Part shown: piece after piece, positions 1 to 9,906 of the stretch
Layout: every line of letters begins with the position of its first letter
Position numbering within the stretch: the first letter of the stretch is position 1
Origin: Winogradskyella sp. MH6
GTDB taxonomy: Bacteria > Bacteroidota > Bacteroidia > Flavobacteriales > Flavobacteriaceae
Assembly (NCBI RefSeq): GCF_022810765.1
Contig: NZ_CP094494.1
Coordinates: 1,984,001 to 2,048,000, forward strand
DNA: 64,000 nt
Direction: 5' to 3'
The notes under the pieces: generated by a model
Told to the model about the DNA's origin: nothing
The model's database searches: none
The model's input: only the letters and a program-made list of their open reading frames with translations
Program-made: the position numbers and the translations under genes

Positions 1-1
1 T

Positions 2-643
2 CAGTTGTTAATTGTGTTGTCTGTCATTACTTTTTCGGTAGAAACACTTCCAAATTTAAAACCACAAACCAAAGAAATCCTTAATTCTATTGAAGTATTT
101 TGTGTAGTAATTTTTACATTAGAGTATTTAGCTAGAATCTATGTCGCAGACAACAAACCAAAATTCATTTTTAGCTTTTTTGGACTTATAGATTTATTTG
201 CCATTCTGCCTTTTTATTTGTCTTTTGGTTTAGATCTTCGCTCTCTCAGAGTACTGAGAATGTTTAGACTGTTTAGGCTATTTAAGTTGGTAAGATACAA
301 TAAAGCCATGCGGCATTTTGCAAAGGCAATGCTATTGGCAAAAGAACAAATTGTTCTATTCATGGGAGTTACTTTGGTGCTTATTTATTTTGCGGCTATA
401 GGCATTTACTATTTTGAAAACGAAGCCCAACCAGAGCATTTTTCTTCAATTTTTGATAGCCTTTGGTGGTCTATCGTCACCTTAACAACAGTAGGTTATG
501 GAGATGTGTATCCTATTACGGTTGGTGGCAGAATTTTTACTTTTTTTATACTCTTAATTGGTTTAGGTATTGTGGCCATACCAACCGGAATTATTTCCTC
601 TTCGCTTACAAAAGTTGTTGAGCCAGATTCTGAGGAAGAATAG
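2..643 (+). CDS. Voltage-gated-type potassium channel (5' end outside window)
   Basis: Inner-membrane ion channel of the six-helix voltage-gated family, predicted to conduct K+. The frame is open to the left edge, so the N-terminus (part of S1 at least) is missing and the TTG at position 5 need not be the real start. Counting from that TTG, residues 78-98 form an S4-like helix with Arg/Lys at about every third position. A pore helix follows, then the selectivity filter TTVGYGD at about 161-167 and a last membrane helix. It ends in a short acidic tail with no obvious regulatory domain. Annotation as K+ channel rests on the filter motif; gating and physiological role are not visible. Confidence 0.9.
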   Translation, partial: QLLIVLSVITFSVETLPNLKPQTKEILNSIEVFCVVIFTLEYLARIYVADNKPKFIFSFFGLIDLFAILPFYLSFGLDLRSLRVLRMFRLFRLFKLVRYNKAMRHFAKAMLLAKEQIVLFMGVTLVLIYFAAIGIYYFENEAQPEHFSSIFDSLWWSIVTLTTVGYGDVYPITVGGRIFTFFILLIGLGIVAIPTGIISSSLTKVVEPDSEEE

Positions 644-711
644 TTAAAATTTTCCTTCTGTTTTTCCGTTATCGATACAGCATCTATTTTTTAAGTATCT
701 TTAAAATAAAA

Positions 712-1233
712 ATGAAAGCTCTAAAATATCTATTCTTATTTCTTTTGGTGTCATCTTGTGGCACTGTGGTGAATTACGATTACGAGACATCTACAGACTT
801 TACAAAGTATAAAACCTACGACTATTTCAGTGATATGCAAACAGGTCTTAGTCAGTTAGACACCAAACGTATCATGCGTGCAATCGATGCAAAATTGGCA
901 ACAATGGGTATGTCGCGCTCAGAAAATCCAGATTTTTATATTGATATACAAAGTGAAGATGTAATTAATAGAAATAACTCTACCGTTGGCGTTGGTGCAG
1001 GTGGTGGAGGCGGAGGAGGTTTTGGTGGTGTCTCTGTAGGAATCCCTATTGGTGGCAACCAAAATACACGACAAATCACGATTGATTTTGTAGATAAAAA
1101 CCAAAACGAACGCTTATTCTGGCAAGCTGTTAGTGAAAGCAGTTACAGAGAAAATGCTTCACCAGAAAAACGTCAAGCCTATTTTGATGCTTTGGTTGAA
1201 AAGATTTTCAGTAAGTATCCACCTAAGAACTAA
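712..1233 (+). CDS. DUF4136 family lipoprotein
   Basis: Probable lipoprotein of 173 residues. The first 15 residues form a short hydrophobic signal ending in a lipobox (VSSC) with Cys16 as the lipidation site. The body matches the DUF4136 pattern as I remember it: an early D-Y-E-x-x-x-D-F-x-K-Y-K-T-Y stretch, a central domain and a late F-W-x-A segment. A glycine-rich run with seven consecutive Gly lies near residue 97-110, followed by a V-G-I-P-I-G stretch, also common in this family. The function of DUF4136 proteins is unknown. It has its own short upstream gap with a weak TATCTTTA element at 696-703. Confidence 0.8.
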   Translation: MKALKYLFLFLLVSSCGTVVNYDYETSTDFTKYKTYDYFSDMQTGLSQLDTKRIMRAIDAKLATMGMSRSENPDFYIDIQSEDVINRNNSTVGVGAGGGGGGGFGGVSVGIPIGGNQNTRQITIDFVDKNQNERLFWQAVSESSYRENASPEKRQAYFDALVEKIFSKYPPKN

Positions 1234-1284
1234 ACTTTATCATTTTCCTAACAATTAAAACTTCATCATGGTTATTCGGTTTTG

Positions 1285-1292
1285 TAATTTTG
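1285..1292 (+). promoter_or_regulatory. Promoter -7 element for the SDR gene
   Basis: TAATTTTG matches the Bacteroidota -7 consensus TAnnTTTG, 27 bases before the ATG of the oxidoreductase. No clear -33 TTG is present at the expected distance. Confidence 0.5.
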
Positions 1293-1318
1293 ATTGAATT
1301 CAAAAAACTAACAAAACG

Positions 1319-2047
1319 ATGAACATATTAGAAGGTAAAGTAGCTCTGATAACTGGCGGAACTAAAGGTATTGGTTACGGTATTGCAGAAGCATTACTCA
1401 ATCAAGGTTTTAAAGTTGCTATTACAGGAAGAGATCGAGAATCTACAGAAGCAGTAGCGAAAGAATTAGCATCTAAAACCAATTCAGAAAACGCAGTAAT
1501 TGGACTAGAAGCAGATGTTAGACAATTAGAGAGTCAAGAGAAAGCGGTAAAAGCAACACTTGATACTTTTGGTCAGTTAGATCTTGTTGTTGCAAATGCA
1601 GGATTGGGACACTTCGGAAGTATTGAGGAATTAACAGTAGAGCAATGGAACGCAGTTATTGACACCAACTTAACAGGTGTGTTTAACTCAATAAAAGCAA
1701 GTGTTGATGCCTTAAAGGAATCTAAAGGCTATTACATCACAATTTCTAGTTTAGCAGGAACCAATTTCTTCGCAGGAGGTTCTGCATATAACGCTAGTAA
1801 GTTTGGTGTTACAGGGTTTACACAAGCTGTAATGTTAGACTTACGCAAATACGGTATCAAAGTCAGTACGATAATGCCAGGTTCGGTGTCTACACATTTT
1901 AATGGTAACGAACCAAGTGAAGCTGGAGCGTGGAAAATTCAAATTGAAGATATTGGTGAACTGGTTGTAGATTTATTAAAAATGAATCCTAGAACCTTAC
2001 CGAGTAAAATTGAAGTAAGACCAACGACTCCGCCGAGTAGTAAATAA
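1319..2047 (+). CDS. Short-chain dehydrogenase/reductase (SDR)
   Basis: Cytoplasmic NAD(P)-dependent oxidoreductase of the classical SDR family, 242 residues, the usual length. The Rossmann nucleotide-binding motif TGGTKGIG is at residues 12-19 and the structural NAG motif at 93-95. The catalytic set is Ser144, Tyr157 and Lys161 (YNASK), correctly spaced. A basic residue pair after the second beta strand (GRDR, 37-40) suggests NADP(H), which is inference. The substrate cannot be read from the sequence; such proteins are often annotated as 3-oxoacyl-ACP reductase-like. It stands alone between its own promoter and a terminator. Confidence 0.9.
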   Translation: MNILEGKVALITGGTKGIGYGIAEALLNQGFKVAITGRDRESTEAVAKELASKTNSENAVIGLEADVRQLESQEKAVKATLDTFGQLDLVVANAGLGHFGSIEELTVEQWNAVIDTNLTGVFNSIKASVDALKESKGYYITISSLAGTNFFAGGSAYNASKFGVTGFTQAVMLDLRKYGIKVSTIMPGSVSTHFNGNEPSEAGAWKIQIEDIGELVVDLLKMNPRTLPSKIEVRPTTPPSSK

Positions 2048-2090
2048 ATAAAACAAAAAGGCTTCCAATTTGGAAGCCTTTTTGTTTTAT
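2048..2090. terminator. Bidirectional rho-independent terminator
   Basis: Near-perfect palindrome in which the arms GGCTTCC and GGAAGCC are flanked by A-rich and T-rich runs on both sides. It can stop transcription from the SDR gene (plus) and from the DoxX gene (minus). The minus-strand gene's stop codon lies inside the right arm. Confidence 0.9.
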
Positions 2091-2461
2091 TTCAACATAG
2101 GTTTATACTGTTCCTTGTAGCCTACTAGCATTACAATATTTAGTACTAATAGAACAATTGCTCCTGCAATATCTGCCGGTCCTAAAAACGCGTGGAATAA
2201 AACAGCATTTACAGATACGCTCATCAAAATAATAGCCAGTAAACCTCCGAATTTGTTAAATACAAAAGCGAGACCAGCAACCACTTCGACAATACCAACG
2301 AGTTCAAGGGTTTTTGTTGATGTTAGAGCCACCATGTAATTCATTACAGGCTCTGGAATTTCTTCAGGTGCAGACATAAAATTCAAAAATTTGTTTGCAC
2401 CAAACACTACCAATAAGACTCCGAAAATGATTCGGATGACTTTAAAAACAGTTGCATTCAT
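2087..2461 (-). CDS. DoxX family membrane protein
   Basis: Small integral membrane protein of 124 residues with four predicted hydrophobic helices, resembling the DoxX family. The opening pattern (R-I-I-F-G-x-x-x-V-x-F-G-x-N-K-F-x-N-F) is typical of the small DoxX-like proteins of Bacteroidota. The biochemical role of these proteins is uncertain; some relatives take part in thiosulfate oxidation or redox stress. It stands alone, converging on the SDR gene with a shared terminator. Confidence 0.75.
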   Translation of the reverse strand: MNATVFKVIRIIFGVLLVVFGANKFLNFMSAPEEIPEPVMNYMVALTSTKTLELVGIVEVVAGLAFVFNKFGGLLAIILMSVSVNAVLFHAFLGPADIAGAIVLLVLNIVMLVGYKEQYKPMLK

Positions 2462-2524
2462 ATTGATAAAATAATTTAGTTAGTTATTCTAAAGATAGAG
2501 AATATCTTAATACAACTATATAAA

Positions 2525-5500
2525 TTATTCTACACTCACTCTCACACCTTCACTATGGCTACTAAATTCAGGTGCATACATTGACTGAATCGTGCTAATG
2601 CCATTACTCATATCTCCAGCATTATTTACGCGCAAATCATATTCAAAAACATAAACGCCTTTTGGTAAATAATCCATAAAGAAGTTAGTCGCTGCATCTT
2701 TAGTGCTTTCGTAATAGCCTAAACCATCTTGCCATTTGTATTGTGATAATACGTTGATAGGTTCAAAACCTGCCGCACGCATATCTTTAAGATGAACAAA
2801 TTCCATATCTCTATCAGAACGTAATTCAATACGAACGCGAACTAGATCACCAACATTCAATTTAGTGTCTCTAGTAATTTCTGAAATTTCCTCACCTTTA
2901 TCAGTATTAGATTTTAAGAATAGTTTTTTACTTAGCTTTAATGGTGTCTCAGCTGAAGTAATCTTGTCTAAATCTTCAAAATATTGCCAGTATAAAGCTC
3001 CCCAAGCAATACCATCTCCCTTTTTAGAAATAGTAACATTGGCTTGTTCTGCTTTAATTTCTTCACCTGTCCACGATGTTTTATAGTAACCTGTTCCTGC
3101 TTCAACTTTTACATTGTCTAATGTTGAAGGGTTTATAGTTTCGTTACCAATTTTTACATCAACCATTTCAGTGACATCCAACCAAGAACTACCTTGAAGC
3201 AATAAGGCATAAACAGCTTCCGTGGTTGCTTTGGTGGTTTCCCATTTATTGGTTTGTTTGTTTTTTAGTAGCCAGATTTTTAGGTTGTCAATGTCCTCAA
3301 TATTCTTTGTTTCACTCTGAATGATAGTACCAACTTCTGAAAAAGCTTCAACTAAAAGTGACTGTGTTTCAATTGGTGCTTGGTGCCAGTACCAAGAACT
3401 CGTGTTCGCTTTCCAGTACATACCTAATTCGTCTGAGGTAATGCTATTTTCTTTAAGTGATTTTAAAATCTTTCCTGCTGTGTTATCATCATTCATTCTG
3501 TGAAGCGTTAAGGTCATTAAACCTTTGGCATATAACGAACGTTTTAACCAATACTTCTGCATCTGTGATTTGTAGTAATCCATTATAGTTTCTACTTCTT
3601 TTGAAGCTTTTACTTCAGGAAAAAAACTACGTACATACATATAGTGCAGTTGCGTGTAAGACAAATGGTCTTTACTTAAATCAGCATCCTTATTATACTT
3701 TTTGATGTCTTTATATTCTTTTACGAATTCTGCATCTAGATATTGAATGGCGTTTTGAATCATAGATGCTTCGCTGTCACTTTGAATAACATTGAGTTGC
3801 TTTAAATGCCCAAACCCAGAAATAATGTGTTGCGTGATAAAACGATTAGCATAGCCACCATTAAACCAAGGCCAAGCACCAGATGGTAATTGGTTTTGTT
3901 TCAGTTTTCGCAATGCTGAATTGAGCTCATTATTCATTTTATTAAGATCGAATAACAAGCCAATACGCTTTTTCTGTTCAGTTTCAGATTGCGCGTCACG
4001 TAACCAAGGTGTTTCTTGAATTAAAAGTGATTTCAATTCCTGATTTTTCTCAAGGTTAGAAAGTAATGCGTCTGAGGATTTCCATTGATTGAAAACCGCT
4101 TCAATCTTTGGATTAGACTTCACAATATGCTGGGCCAAGGCATTAGCATAATATCTTGAAAACGTCTGCTCGTTGCAATCGTATGGATATTCCATTAAAT
4201 AAGGCAAAGCTTGTACAGCGTACCATGCAGGATTGGAGGTCATCTCCAAAGTCAACTTATGATTGGTCAACGTTGTTGAGGTGTTGTCCTTTAGCTTATC
4301 CAAAGTAAACGTTTTCGTTTCGTTAGAACGAATCCACATTGGTAGTGTTTCAGTGACTAACATTCTGTTGGATAAGACTGGTAAAGCGTTTTGTTCACCA
4401 TCACTAAATTGATCACCTTTTTCAGGATCTATTGAAATAGCAATTATTTTATACTGAACAACTTGAAGGCCTTTTGGAATGTTTAGTGTCCAAGACACTT
4501 GCGTGTTCCCTTTTGCATCAACTGTAAAGTCTTTGTCGGTTAAATCACTTATTCTTGTATAATTTCTGCCTATTTCACCTTGAAAGATTCGTGATAAAAA
4601 TTCACCAGTAAAAGGATTAGTCAATTCTAATCTTGCCATACCTGACAATTCCTTCTCAGTAAGATTAGCAATTTTTGTACTAATGGTAATTTGGTCACCT
4701 TCTCGCAAAAAACGTGGTGCATTTGGTATCACCATCAACTCTTTTTGAGTCACAGCTTCTAGTTGCTTTACCGAACTTTCTAAAGTTTTGGTATGTGCTA
4801 ATAATTGTAGTTTCCATTTGGTTAAGGCCTCAGGTGCTTTAAAGTTAAAACTTACATTACCATCTTCATCGGTTTGTAATTGTGGTAAGAAAAAAGCTGT
4901 TTCGTTGAGGTTTTTGCGGATTTGTATATTGTCTTTATCTAAATCTTCTTTATTATTTATGGTGCTGTTGCTTAATGTGTCAGATTTTTTGTCACCATCT
5001 CTAAAATTAGATGGGTTTAACATTCCTCCTTCAAATTTGATGTCATTAACACCTCTAACTTCTCCACTTAATTTTGCTTGTGGTGATGACATATAATCAA
5101 TGCCTGAATCAGTTTCTTCAACCTCATATACAACATTGCCAGCAACTTCTCGAGTTCTAATTATTTGATATTCATTCAAACTAAAATAAAATCCAAACCA
5201 ATTCAGTTGGTCATAGCTTTGTGTCGTATAAGACATTGGATAATTAAAATGATTAAATAATCTAAAACTAGTAGTGCCAAAACTGCGTCCACCATTCTTG
5301 TTTATTCTACTGTAGTAAGATGGTCTGTTAATAGGGTTAAAACTCCAGTTGTGTGCTCTAAATTCATCCAAAGACGCATCGTACATACTTGCTAAAAGTT
5401 CAGCAGAGACTTTATCTCCTTTTGGGCCTTTGATTTTAAAACTCCAGGTTTCGTCTTGTCCTGGCTGTAACTTATCTCTAAAGGTTGTGGTTTCAATCTC

Positions 5501-8500
5501 TAAGTCTGTTTTAGGATAAGGGACATTAATGCTAAAACTTTGCGAAACATAACTGTTGTAAGCGGCAAAGCTAATATGCACTTCAAAACCACCTAAATCA
5601 CCATCTAAAACAGGAATACTGATGGTTTGTTTAGAGTTGTTCAATTTTACCAACTGTGTTACAATGATGTTGTTGTCTTTTTCAACTTCCACAGTCACTG
5701 TTATGTCTTTTGCTGCTGAGCCAATGGTGAGTTTTGCAACGTCACCAGCTTTGTAATTGTCTTTATCTAGAGAGGCTTCAAAAAGTTGATTGTCTGCAAC
5801 AGTTTTATCTTTGTCACTAAATAGATTTGTGTACGCTTCAGCTTTTACGTCTTCTCCAAATTTATCTTTGCTTTTTGCAATAATAATATATTGACCAGAG
5901 TTCCACTTTTTTAGTTTTTTTAATGTGATGGTCTTTTCTTTTTCAGTATCGAAATCTGTTGAAAAAACTTCTTCTCCTTTATCCCAATTGGTTGATAAAT
6001 GCTCGTCATTGTATGGGTCGTGAGGAAATAGACGTTTAAATTCTTCTTTAGAAATTACCTGAAAATCTGGTGCATTCCAAGGTCTAGCTCTCAGAATAGC
6101 ATCAGGTGACTTTAGTTTAAAGATCTTTAAGGTTCCTTTTGCCGGCACAAACTCACCATTAAGATTTTGGGAATTTAAAGTTAGTTCTACTTCCTTTTTA
6201 GTTTTATCAATCTGGTTTGGAGTAGAAATTTGCAAAGTCATAGCATGATAGCCAACATTTACAACCGTTGATGTAGAACGTGTTTCTCCATTAATATCTG
6301 TAATATCAGCAGTAACTTCATAATTAAAAACAGGAAGGTTGTCTTTAGAAACGCTTTCGTCAGGTAAAGCTTTAAACGTAATTTCGAATTCACCTTTGTC
6401 GTTTGTTGTGCCTTCTCCAAATGTGATTTCCTGCGCTTCAGAACTGTAATAACCTGGTCGTCTCCAATACCACCAACTTGGATATTGTATCTGGCGTTTT
6501 ACACGATACACTACTTTAGCATCAGTAATATTACTACCAGCAAAAGCAACGGCTTTTCCTTTTACGGTAATGCTGTCGTTAACTTTAAAAGTTTCAGTAA
6601 TAGGCTGAAATTCTGGTTTAAACTTTGGGCGCTTATATTCTTCAACAGAGAAGTAGGTGTAGCCTTTTCTGCCACAAGTCAATTCGATTGTAAAGTTTCC
6701 TGTAAGTCCATCGTTAGGTAAAATAAATTCGCCAGCAACAGAACCAAATTCGTTAGTTTTAAGTTCTAGTTCGCTTACAATTTCTCCATTAACATTTTTT
6801 AATTTTACAGTCGCTTTTTCGTTGGCATAAACTTCGGTATTATCATCTTTGGTAGCTGTAACAATGCCTTTAAAATAAGCCGTTTGTCCAGGTCTGTAAA
6901 TACTGCGATCTGTAAATATAAAGACATTATATTCTGTATCATTGTTCGTACGTGGTACATAGGCTCTAGAAATATAATAGTCGCCAAAAAAAGCAATATC
7001 GTCTTTGTAATCTACTTTAATTTCTACATTTCTGTAATAATTGCCATCCTTTTTGAAAGTGAATTTTCCAAAACGATCTGTTTTTAAATTTTTGGTAAAA
7101 AATTTATCTCTATTGTTTCTGTAAGAGATTTTTATTGAAGCATCAGAAATCGGCTTACCATTGTTTCTGTTGATGAGTTGATGATTTATAATGTCGTTTT
7201 GTACGCTCTCTAAAAGTGCTAAATCCGTTACTTGAATATGAGTTGCAGCAAACACATTGTCTTTGTTGGTGTCTGCTTTTAGTATATAAAGTCCATTTTG
7301 TAATTCTGGAACAATAATTTCTGTGCGATGTGCTTGGTAATCACCATCTGATTTTAAGGTGCTGGTAAATGATTTTAATGGATTTAAATTCTTAAAAAAG
7401 CGTTCTTTTTCCTCGGCATTGTATAGGCTTTGGTAATTTTTTAATTGTTTTTTGTTGACCTTATAAATGCTGAAATTAAGCTCAGCAAGGTTTTTGTAAT
7501 TTACTAATAGTCTTGAAGGTGTATTTGTAGAAATAAACTCTTCAGCTTGAAGTCCTAAAGAAGGTTGAAGAATTTGCTGTTTTAAAATTTCACATTTTTT
7601 GGCGCCATCACTTGCTGGAAATGCAGCTATCACTTCGTTGCATAATTCAAAAGCTTCTTTGTTCTTCCATTTATTTTTTTCGTTCGCTTCAGAGTTTAAA
7701 ATCTCTGTATCATATTCAAATCCCTGTTGATGAAATTGAGTTGCTATTTCATAATTATAAAGTGCAGATAGTGGTGAGTCTTGTAAGTTTTTTGCATTAG
7801 CTGTTAGAGTTTTAATTAATACATCGTCTGCATTATGAAAAGTGGCATGTTGTAAAACAAAATTTAGTCGCTCAATATCTACATTTACAAAGGCTTTACT
7901 TTGTTTGTCCTTACGATGGAATTTTAAAAGATTCTGATGAACTTTAAGCGCATTAAGCTCTAGGCTTGTGGAATCTTTTGAGCTTAATTTTAAATTAATA
8001 AAAACCTCACTGTCGGCTAAAAATGATGGGTCGTCAATCTTAAATTGATACGCAGGTTTGGTAATGCTATTTTCACTGGTTTTATAAAACTGAAGCGCAT
8101 TATGGCTTAACAAATCAAACAAAGTAGGTCTATAGATTTTGGAATCTTTGGCTTCATATAAAAGTGTATTATAGTTTTCTAAAGACTCTTGTTGAAGCAG
8201 TAGACCATTCTCTAAAGAACGTTGGTAATACACATGAATTTCTTGAAATAAGGTTTCTAAATCCCATGTTCTAAAATCGTCACTAACCTTTATGTCTGTT
8301 TTCGATCTATTATAAAATTGGTAACGATTTTGTTGAAAATATTGCCAGTACATCGTTGCCAACATGTTTTCTAATAAATGTTGCGTAGGGATATCTTTTG
8401 AAGCTTCAATTTCAGATTTAAAAAGGTTAACGATATTAAGTTGTGCGTCTTCTTCAAGAATCAACATGTATTTGCTCTTGTGCAATAATGCTTTTATCTC

Positions 8501-8683
8501 TTGTTGTTTGTTTTTTGAGGATTTTGCGTCTTTGTAAATGGAGTCAACAAGTTCGGCAGCACTTTTAGTTAGGCCTTCGTTTTCAAGTTGTATAACCTTT
8601 TTCCATTGGCTGTCAAAGTTGTTTTGGGCTTGAGAAAAAGAAGCAAAGCAAATAAGCATTAGTATAGATATATAGTTTTTCAT
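2525..8683 (-). CDS. Alpha-2-macroglobulin family protein with thioester motif
   Basis: Very large exported protein of 2052 residues. A signal peptide covers about residues 1-20 (ends FSQAQ). An N-terminal helical region of some 350 residues lacks obvious motifs. It is followed by macroglobulin (MG) domains; the MG2 hallmark YRPGQ starts at about residue 596. The A2M-domain segment ALTKWKLQLLAHT lies near 1280, and the thioester motif CNEQ starts at Cys1503, followed by an alpha-helical toroid-like region. Family members trap proteases by a bait region and a reactive thioester, and bacterial ones are thought to protect the cell envelope. The Tyr/Asn-rich stretch after the MG domains may be the bait, which is inference. 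No pbpC partner is adjacent, unlike the enterobacterial pair. Confidence 0.92.
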   Translation of the reverse strand: MKNYISILMLICFASFSQAQNNFDSQWKKVIQLENEGLTKSAAELVDSIYKDAKSSKNKQQEIKALLHKSKYMLILEEDAQLNIVNLFKSEIEASKDIPTQHLLENMLATMYWQYFQQNRYQFYNRSKTDIKVSDDFRTWDLETLFQEIHVYYQRSLENGLLLQQESLENYNTLLYEAKDSKIYRPTLFDLLSHNALQFYKTSENSITKPAYQFKIDDPSFLADSEVFINLKLSSKDSTSLELNALKVHQNLLKFHRKDKQSKAFVNVDIERLNFVLQHATFHNADDVLIKTLTANAKNLQDSPLSALYNYEIATQFHQQGFEYDTEILNSEANEKNKWKNKEAFELCNEVIAAFPASDGAKKCEILKQQILQPSLGLQAEEFISTNTPSRLLVNYKNLAELNFSIYKVNKKQLKNYQSLYNAEEKERFFKNLNPLKSFTSTLKSDGDYQAHRTEIIVPELQNGLYILKADTNKDNVFAATHIQVTDLALLESVQNDIINHQLINRNNGKPISDASIKISYRNNRDKFFTKNLKTDRFGKFTFKKDGNYYRNVEIKVDYKDDIAFFGDYYISRAYVPRTNNDTEYNVFIFTDRSIYRPGQTAYFKGIVTATKDDNTEVYANEKATVKLKNVNGEIVSELELKTNEFGSVAGEFILPNDGLTGNFTIELTCGRKGYTYFSVEEYKRPKFKPEFQPITETFKVNDSITVKGKAVAFAGSNITDAKVVYRVKRQIQYPSWWYWRRPGYYSSEAQEITFGEGTTNDKGEFEITFKALPDESVSKDNLPVFNYEVTADITDINGETRSTSTVVNVGYHAMTLQISTPNQIDKTKKEVELTLNSQNLNGEFVPAKGTLKIFKLKSPDAILRARPWNAPDFQVISKEEFKRLFPHDPYNDEHLSTNWDKGEEVFSTDFDTEKEKTITLKKLKKWNSGQYIIIAKSKDKFGEDVKAEAYTNLFSDKDKTVADNQLFEASLDKDNYKAGDVAKLTIGSAAKDITVTVEVEKDNNIIVTQLVKLNNSKQTISIPVLDGDLGGFEVHISFAAYNSYVSQSFSINVPYPKTDLEIETTTFRDKLQPGQDETWSFKIKGPKGDKVSAELLASMYDASLDEFRAHNWSFNPINRPSYYSRINKNGGRSFGTTSFRLFNHFNYPMSYTTQSYDQLNWFGFYFSLNEYQIIRTREVAGNVVYEVEETDSGIDYMSSPQAKLSGEVRGVNDIKFEGGMLNPSNFRDGDKKSDTLSNSTINNKEDLDKDNIQIRKNLNETAFFLPQLQTDEDGNVSFNFKAPEALTKWKLQLLAHTKTLESSVKQLEAVTQKELMVIPNAPRFLREGDQITISTKIANLTEKELSGMARLELTNPFTGEFLSRIFQGEIGRNYTRISDLTDKDFTVDAKGNTQVSWTLNIPKGLQVVQYKIIAISIDPEKGDQFSDGEQNALPVLSNRMLVTETLPMWIRSNETKTFTLDKLKDNTSTTLTNHKLTLEMTSNPAWYAVQALPYLMEYPYDCNEQTFSRYYANALAQHIVKSNPKIEAVFNQWKSSDALLSNLEKNQELKSLLIQETPWLRDAQSETEQKKRIGLLFDLNKMNNELNSALRKLKQNQLPSGAWPWFNGGYANRFITQHIISGFGHLKQLNVIQSDSEASMIQNAIQYLDAEFVKEYKDIKKYNKDADLSKDHLSYTQLHYMYVRSFFPEVKASKEVETIMDYYKSQMQKYWLKRSLYAKGLMTLTLHRMNDDNTAGKILKSLKENSITSDELGMYWKANTSSWYWHQAPIETQSLLVEAFSEVGTIIQSETKNIEDIDNLKIWLLKNKQTNKWETTKATTEAVYALLLQGSSWLDVTEMVDVKIGNETINPSTLDNVKVEAGTGYYKTSWTGEEIKAEQANVTISKKGDGIAWGALYWQYFEDLDKITSAETPLKLSKKLFLKSNTDKGEEISEITRDTKLNVGDLVRVRIELRSDRDMEFVHLKDMRAAGFEPINVLSQYKWQDGLGYYESTKDAATNFFMDYLPKGVYVFEYDLRVNNAGDMSNGISTIQSMYAPEFSSHSEGVRVSVE

Positions 8684-8701
8684 GTGTATTCTAATTTTCT
8701 A

Positions 8702-8728
8702 CAAAATACCTTCAAAAGGCATTCCAAA
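8702..8728 (-). promoter_or_regulatory. Candidate promoter for the alpha-2-macroglobulin gene
   Basis: On the minus strand, TTTG followed after 16 bases by TATTTTG, a close variant of the Bacteroidota -33/-7 promoter, located 19-45 bases upstream of the ATG. Confidence 0.5.
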
Positions 8729-8808
8729 CCAAGTTATAAAACGTAAAACCCTTGTTTGAGTGAGTTAAGTTAAACAATTTGTGAGTGAATACGTTCGTTA
8801 TTAAATTG

Positions 8809-8816
8809 TATTTTTG
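8809..8816 (+). promoter_or_regulatory. Promoter -7 element for the TPR gene
   Basis: TATTTTTG matches TAnnTTTG and lies 20 bases before the ATG of the TPR gene. The divergent 152-bp spacer serves both this gene and the alpha-2-macroglobulin gene. Confidence 0.55.
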
Positions 8817-8835
8817 TAAAAAATTTCTTTAGCCT

Positions 8836-9789
8836 ATGAATAAGTTTCTGTTGATTTTTTTCGTGTCTACCTTTTGTTTTTCTCAATCTTCAAAGGATAA
8901 TGCAAAAAGCTATATTTCAGACAAAAATTATAAAAAGGCTCAACAGGAATTGACCTCTTATTTAGAATCTAATTCCACAGATATAGAAGCAATTGAGCTG
9001 CTAGGAGATGCATATGGTTATCAAAAGAAGTGGGATGAAGCCATAGAACAATATGAAAAGTTAAAAGACAACTACCCAAAAAATGCCAATTACCATTACA
9101 AATATGGTGGTGCTTTGGGTATGAAAGCGCTTAGTGTAAGTAAAATTAAAGCACTTGGTATTATAGGTGATGTTAAAAGTGCTTTCTTAAAAGCTGCTGA
9201 ACTCGATCCTAAACATATAGATGCACGTTGGGCTTTGGTTGAACTATATGTGTCACTTCCAGGTATTGTTGGAGGTAGTATTTCAAAAGCATTAAAGTAT
9301 GCTAATGAGCTTCAAAACCTCTCAAAGGTTGATGGGTATTTAGCCAAAGGTTATGTGTATGAATATGACGATGAGCCAGAACTCGCCGAAAAATATTATA
9401 AACTAGCTATTAAAGAAGGTGGTTCGGTAACTTGTTATGAAAAACTAACCAATTTTTACGAATCGCAAGACCAACCAGATAAAGCTATAGATAATCTTGA
9501 AGAAGCACAGCAAAAGCATCAGCGTAATGCGATGTACTACCAGATTGGTAAAGTTTGTGCAGATTATAATATTCAATTAGAAAAAGGGGAGAAATGCCTA
9601 AAAGCCTATTTATCTAACCATTCTTCAAAAGATGGAGTGCCAAAAGCTTGGGCTTATTATCGTTTGGCACAAATCTACAAGCACAAAAAAAATAAAACAG
9701 AAGCTTTAAAATGGATTGATAAAGCCATTACAGGTCTTCCTAAAATTGAAGTCTTTCAAGAGGAAAAAGTGCTGATTTCAAAGCTATAA
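8836..9789 (+). CDS. Exported tetratricopeptide-repeat protein
   Basis: Periplasmic or envelope protein of 317 residues. A signal peptide spans about residues 1-17 (hydrophobic core, then CFSQ). The rest is helical TPR units, for example A-x-x-x-L-G-D-A-Y-G-Y-Q-x-x-W-D-E-A-I near residue 53-70 and pairs around 170-300. TPRs bind other proteins, and no enzymatic motif is present. Gly/Ile-rich insertions (LPGIVGGSISKA) occur in a family of Bacteroidota TPR proteins whose partners I do not know. The downstream TetR gene starts 117 bp later from its own promoter, so it is probably not part of that operon. Confidence 0.8.
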   Translation: MNKFLLIFFVSTFCFSQSSKDNAKSYISDKNYKKAQQELTSYLESNSTDIEAIELLGDAYGYQKKWDEAIEQYEKLKDNYPKNANYHYKYGGALGMKALSVSKIKALGIIGDVKSAFLKAAELDPKHIDARWALVELYVSLPGIVGGSISKALKYANELQNLSKVDGYLAKGYVYEYDDEPELAEKYYKLAIKEGGSVTCYEKLTNFYESQDQPDKAIDNLEEAQQKHQRNAMYYQIGKVCADYNIQLEKGEKCLKAYLSNHSSKDGVPKAWAYYRLAQIYKHKKNKTEALKWIDKAITGLPKIEVFQEEKVLISKL

Positions 9790-9880
9790 GCTAAATATTA
9801 TAAAAATTATTTATACTAGCTATTGATAATATTAATAGTCTAAATATTTGTTAAATATGCAAAAATGATAGTAATACTAT

Positions 9881-9888
9881 TATATTTG
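9881..9888 (+). promoter_or_regulatory. Promoter -7 element deciding the start of the TetR gene
   Basis: TATATTTG is a perfect TAnnTTTG match. It lies downstream of the first in-frame ATG (9865) and 18 bases upstream of the next one (9907), so the mRNA would begin near 9895 and the coding region must start at 9907. Confidence 0.65.
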
Positions 9889-9906
9889 CAATCAAATATT
9901 TTGAGT

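Noticed and set aside
9865..9906. Upstream start of the TetR gene at 9865
   Set aside because: The perfect -7 promoter element lies downstream of this ATG, so the transcript would not contain it; the ATG at 9907 is used instead.
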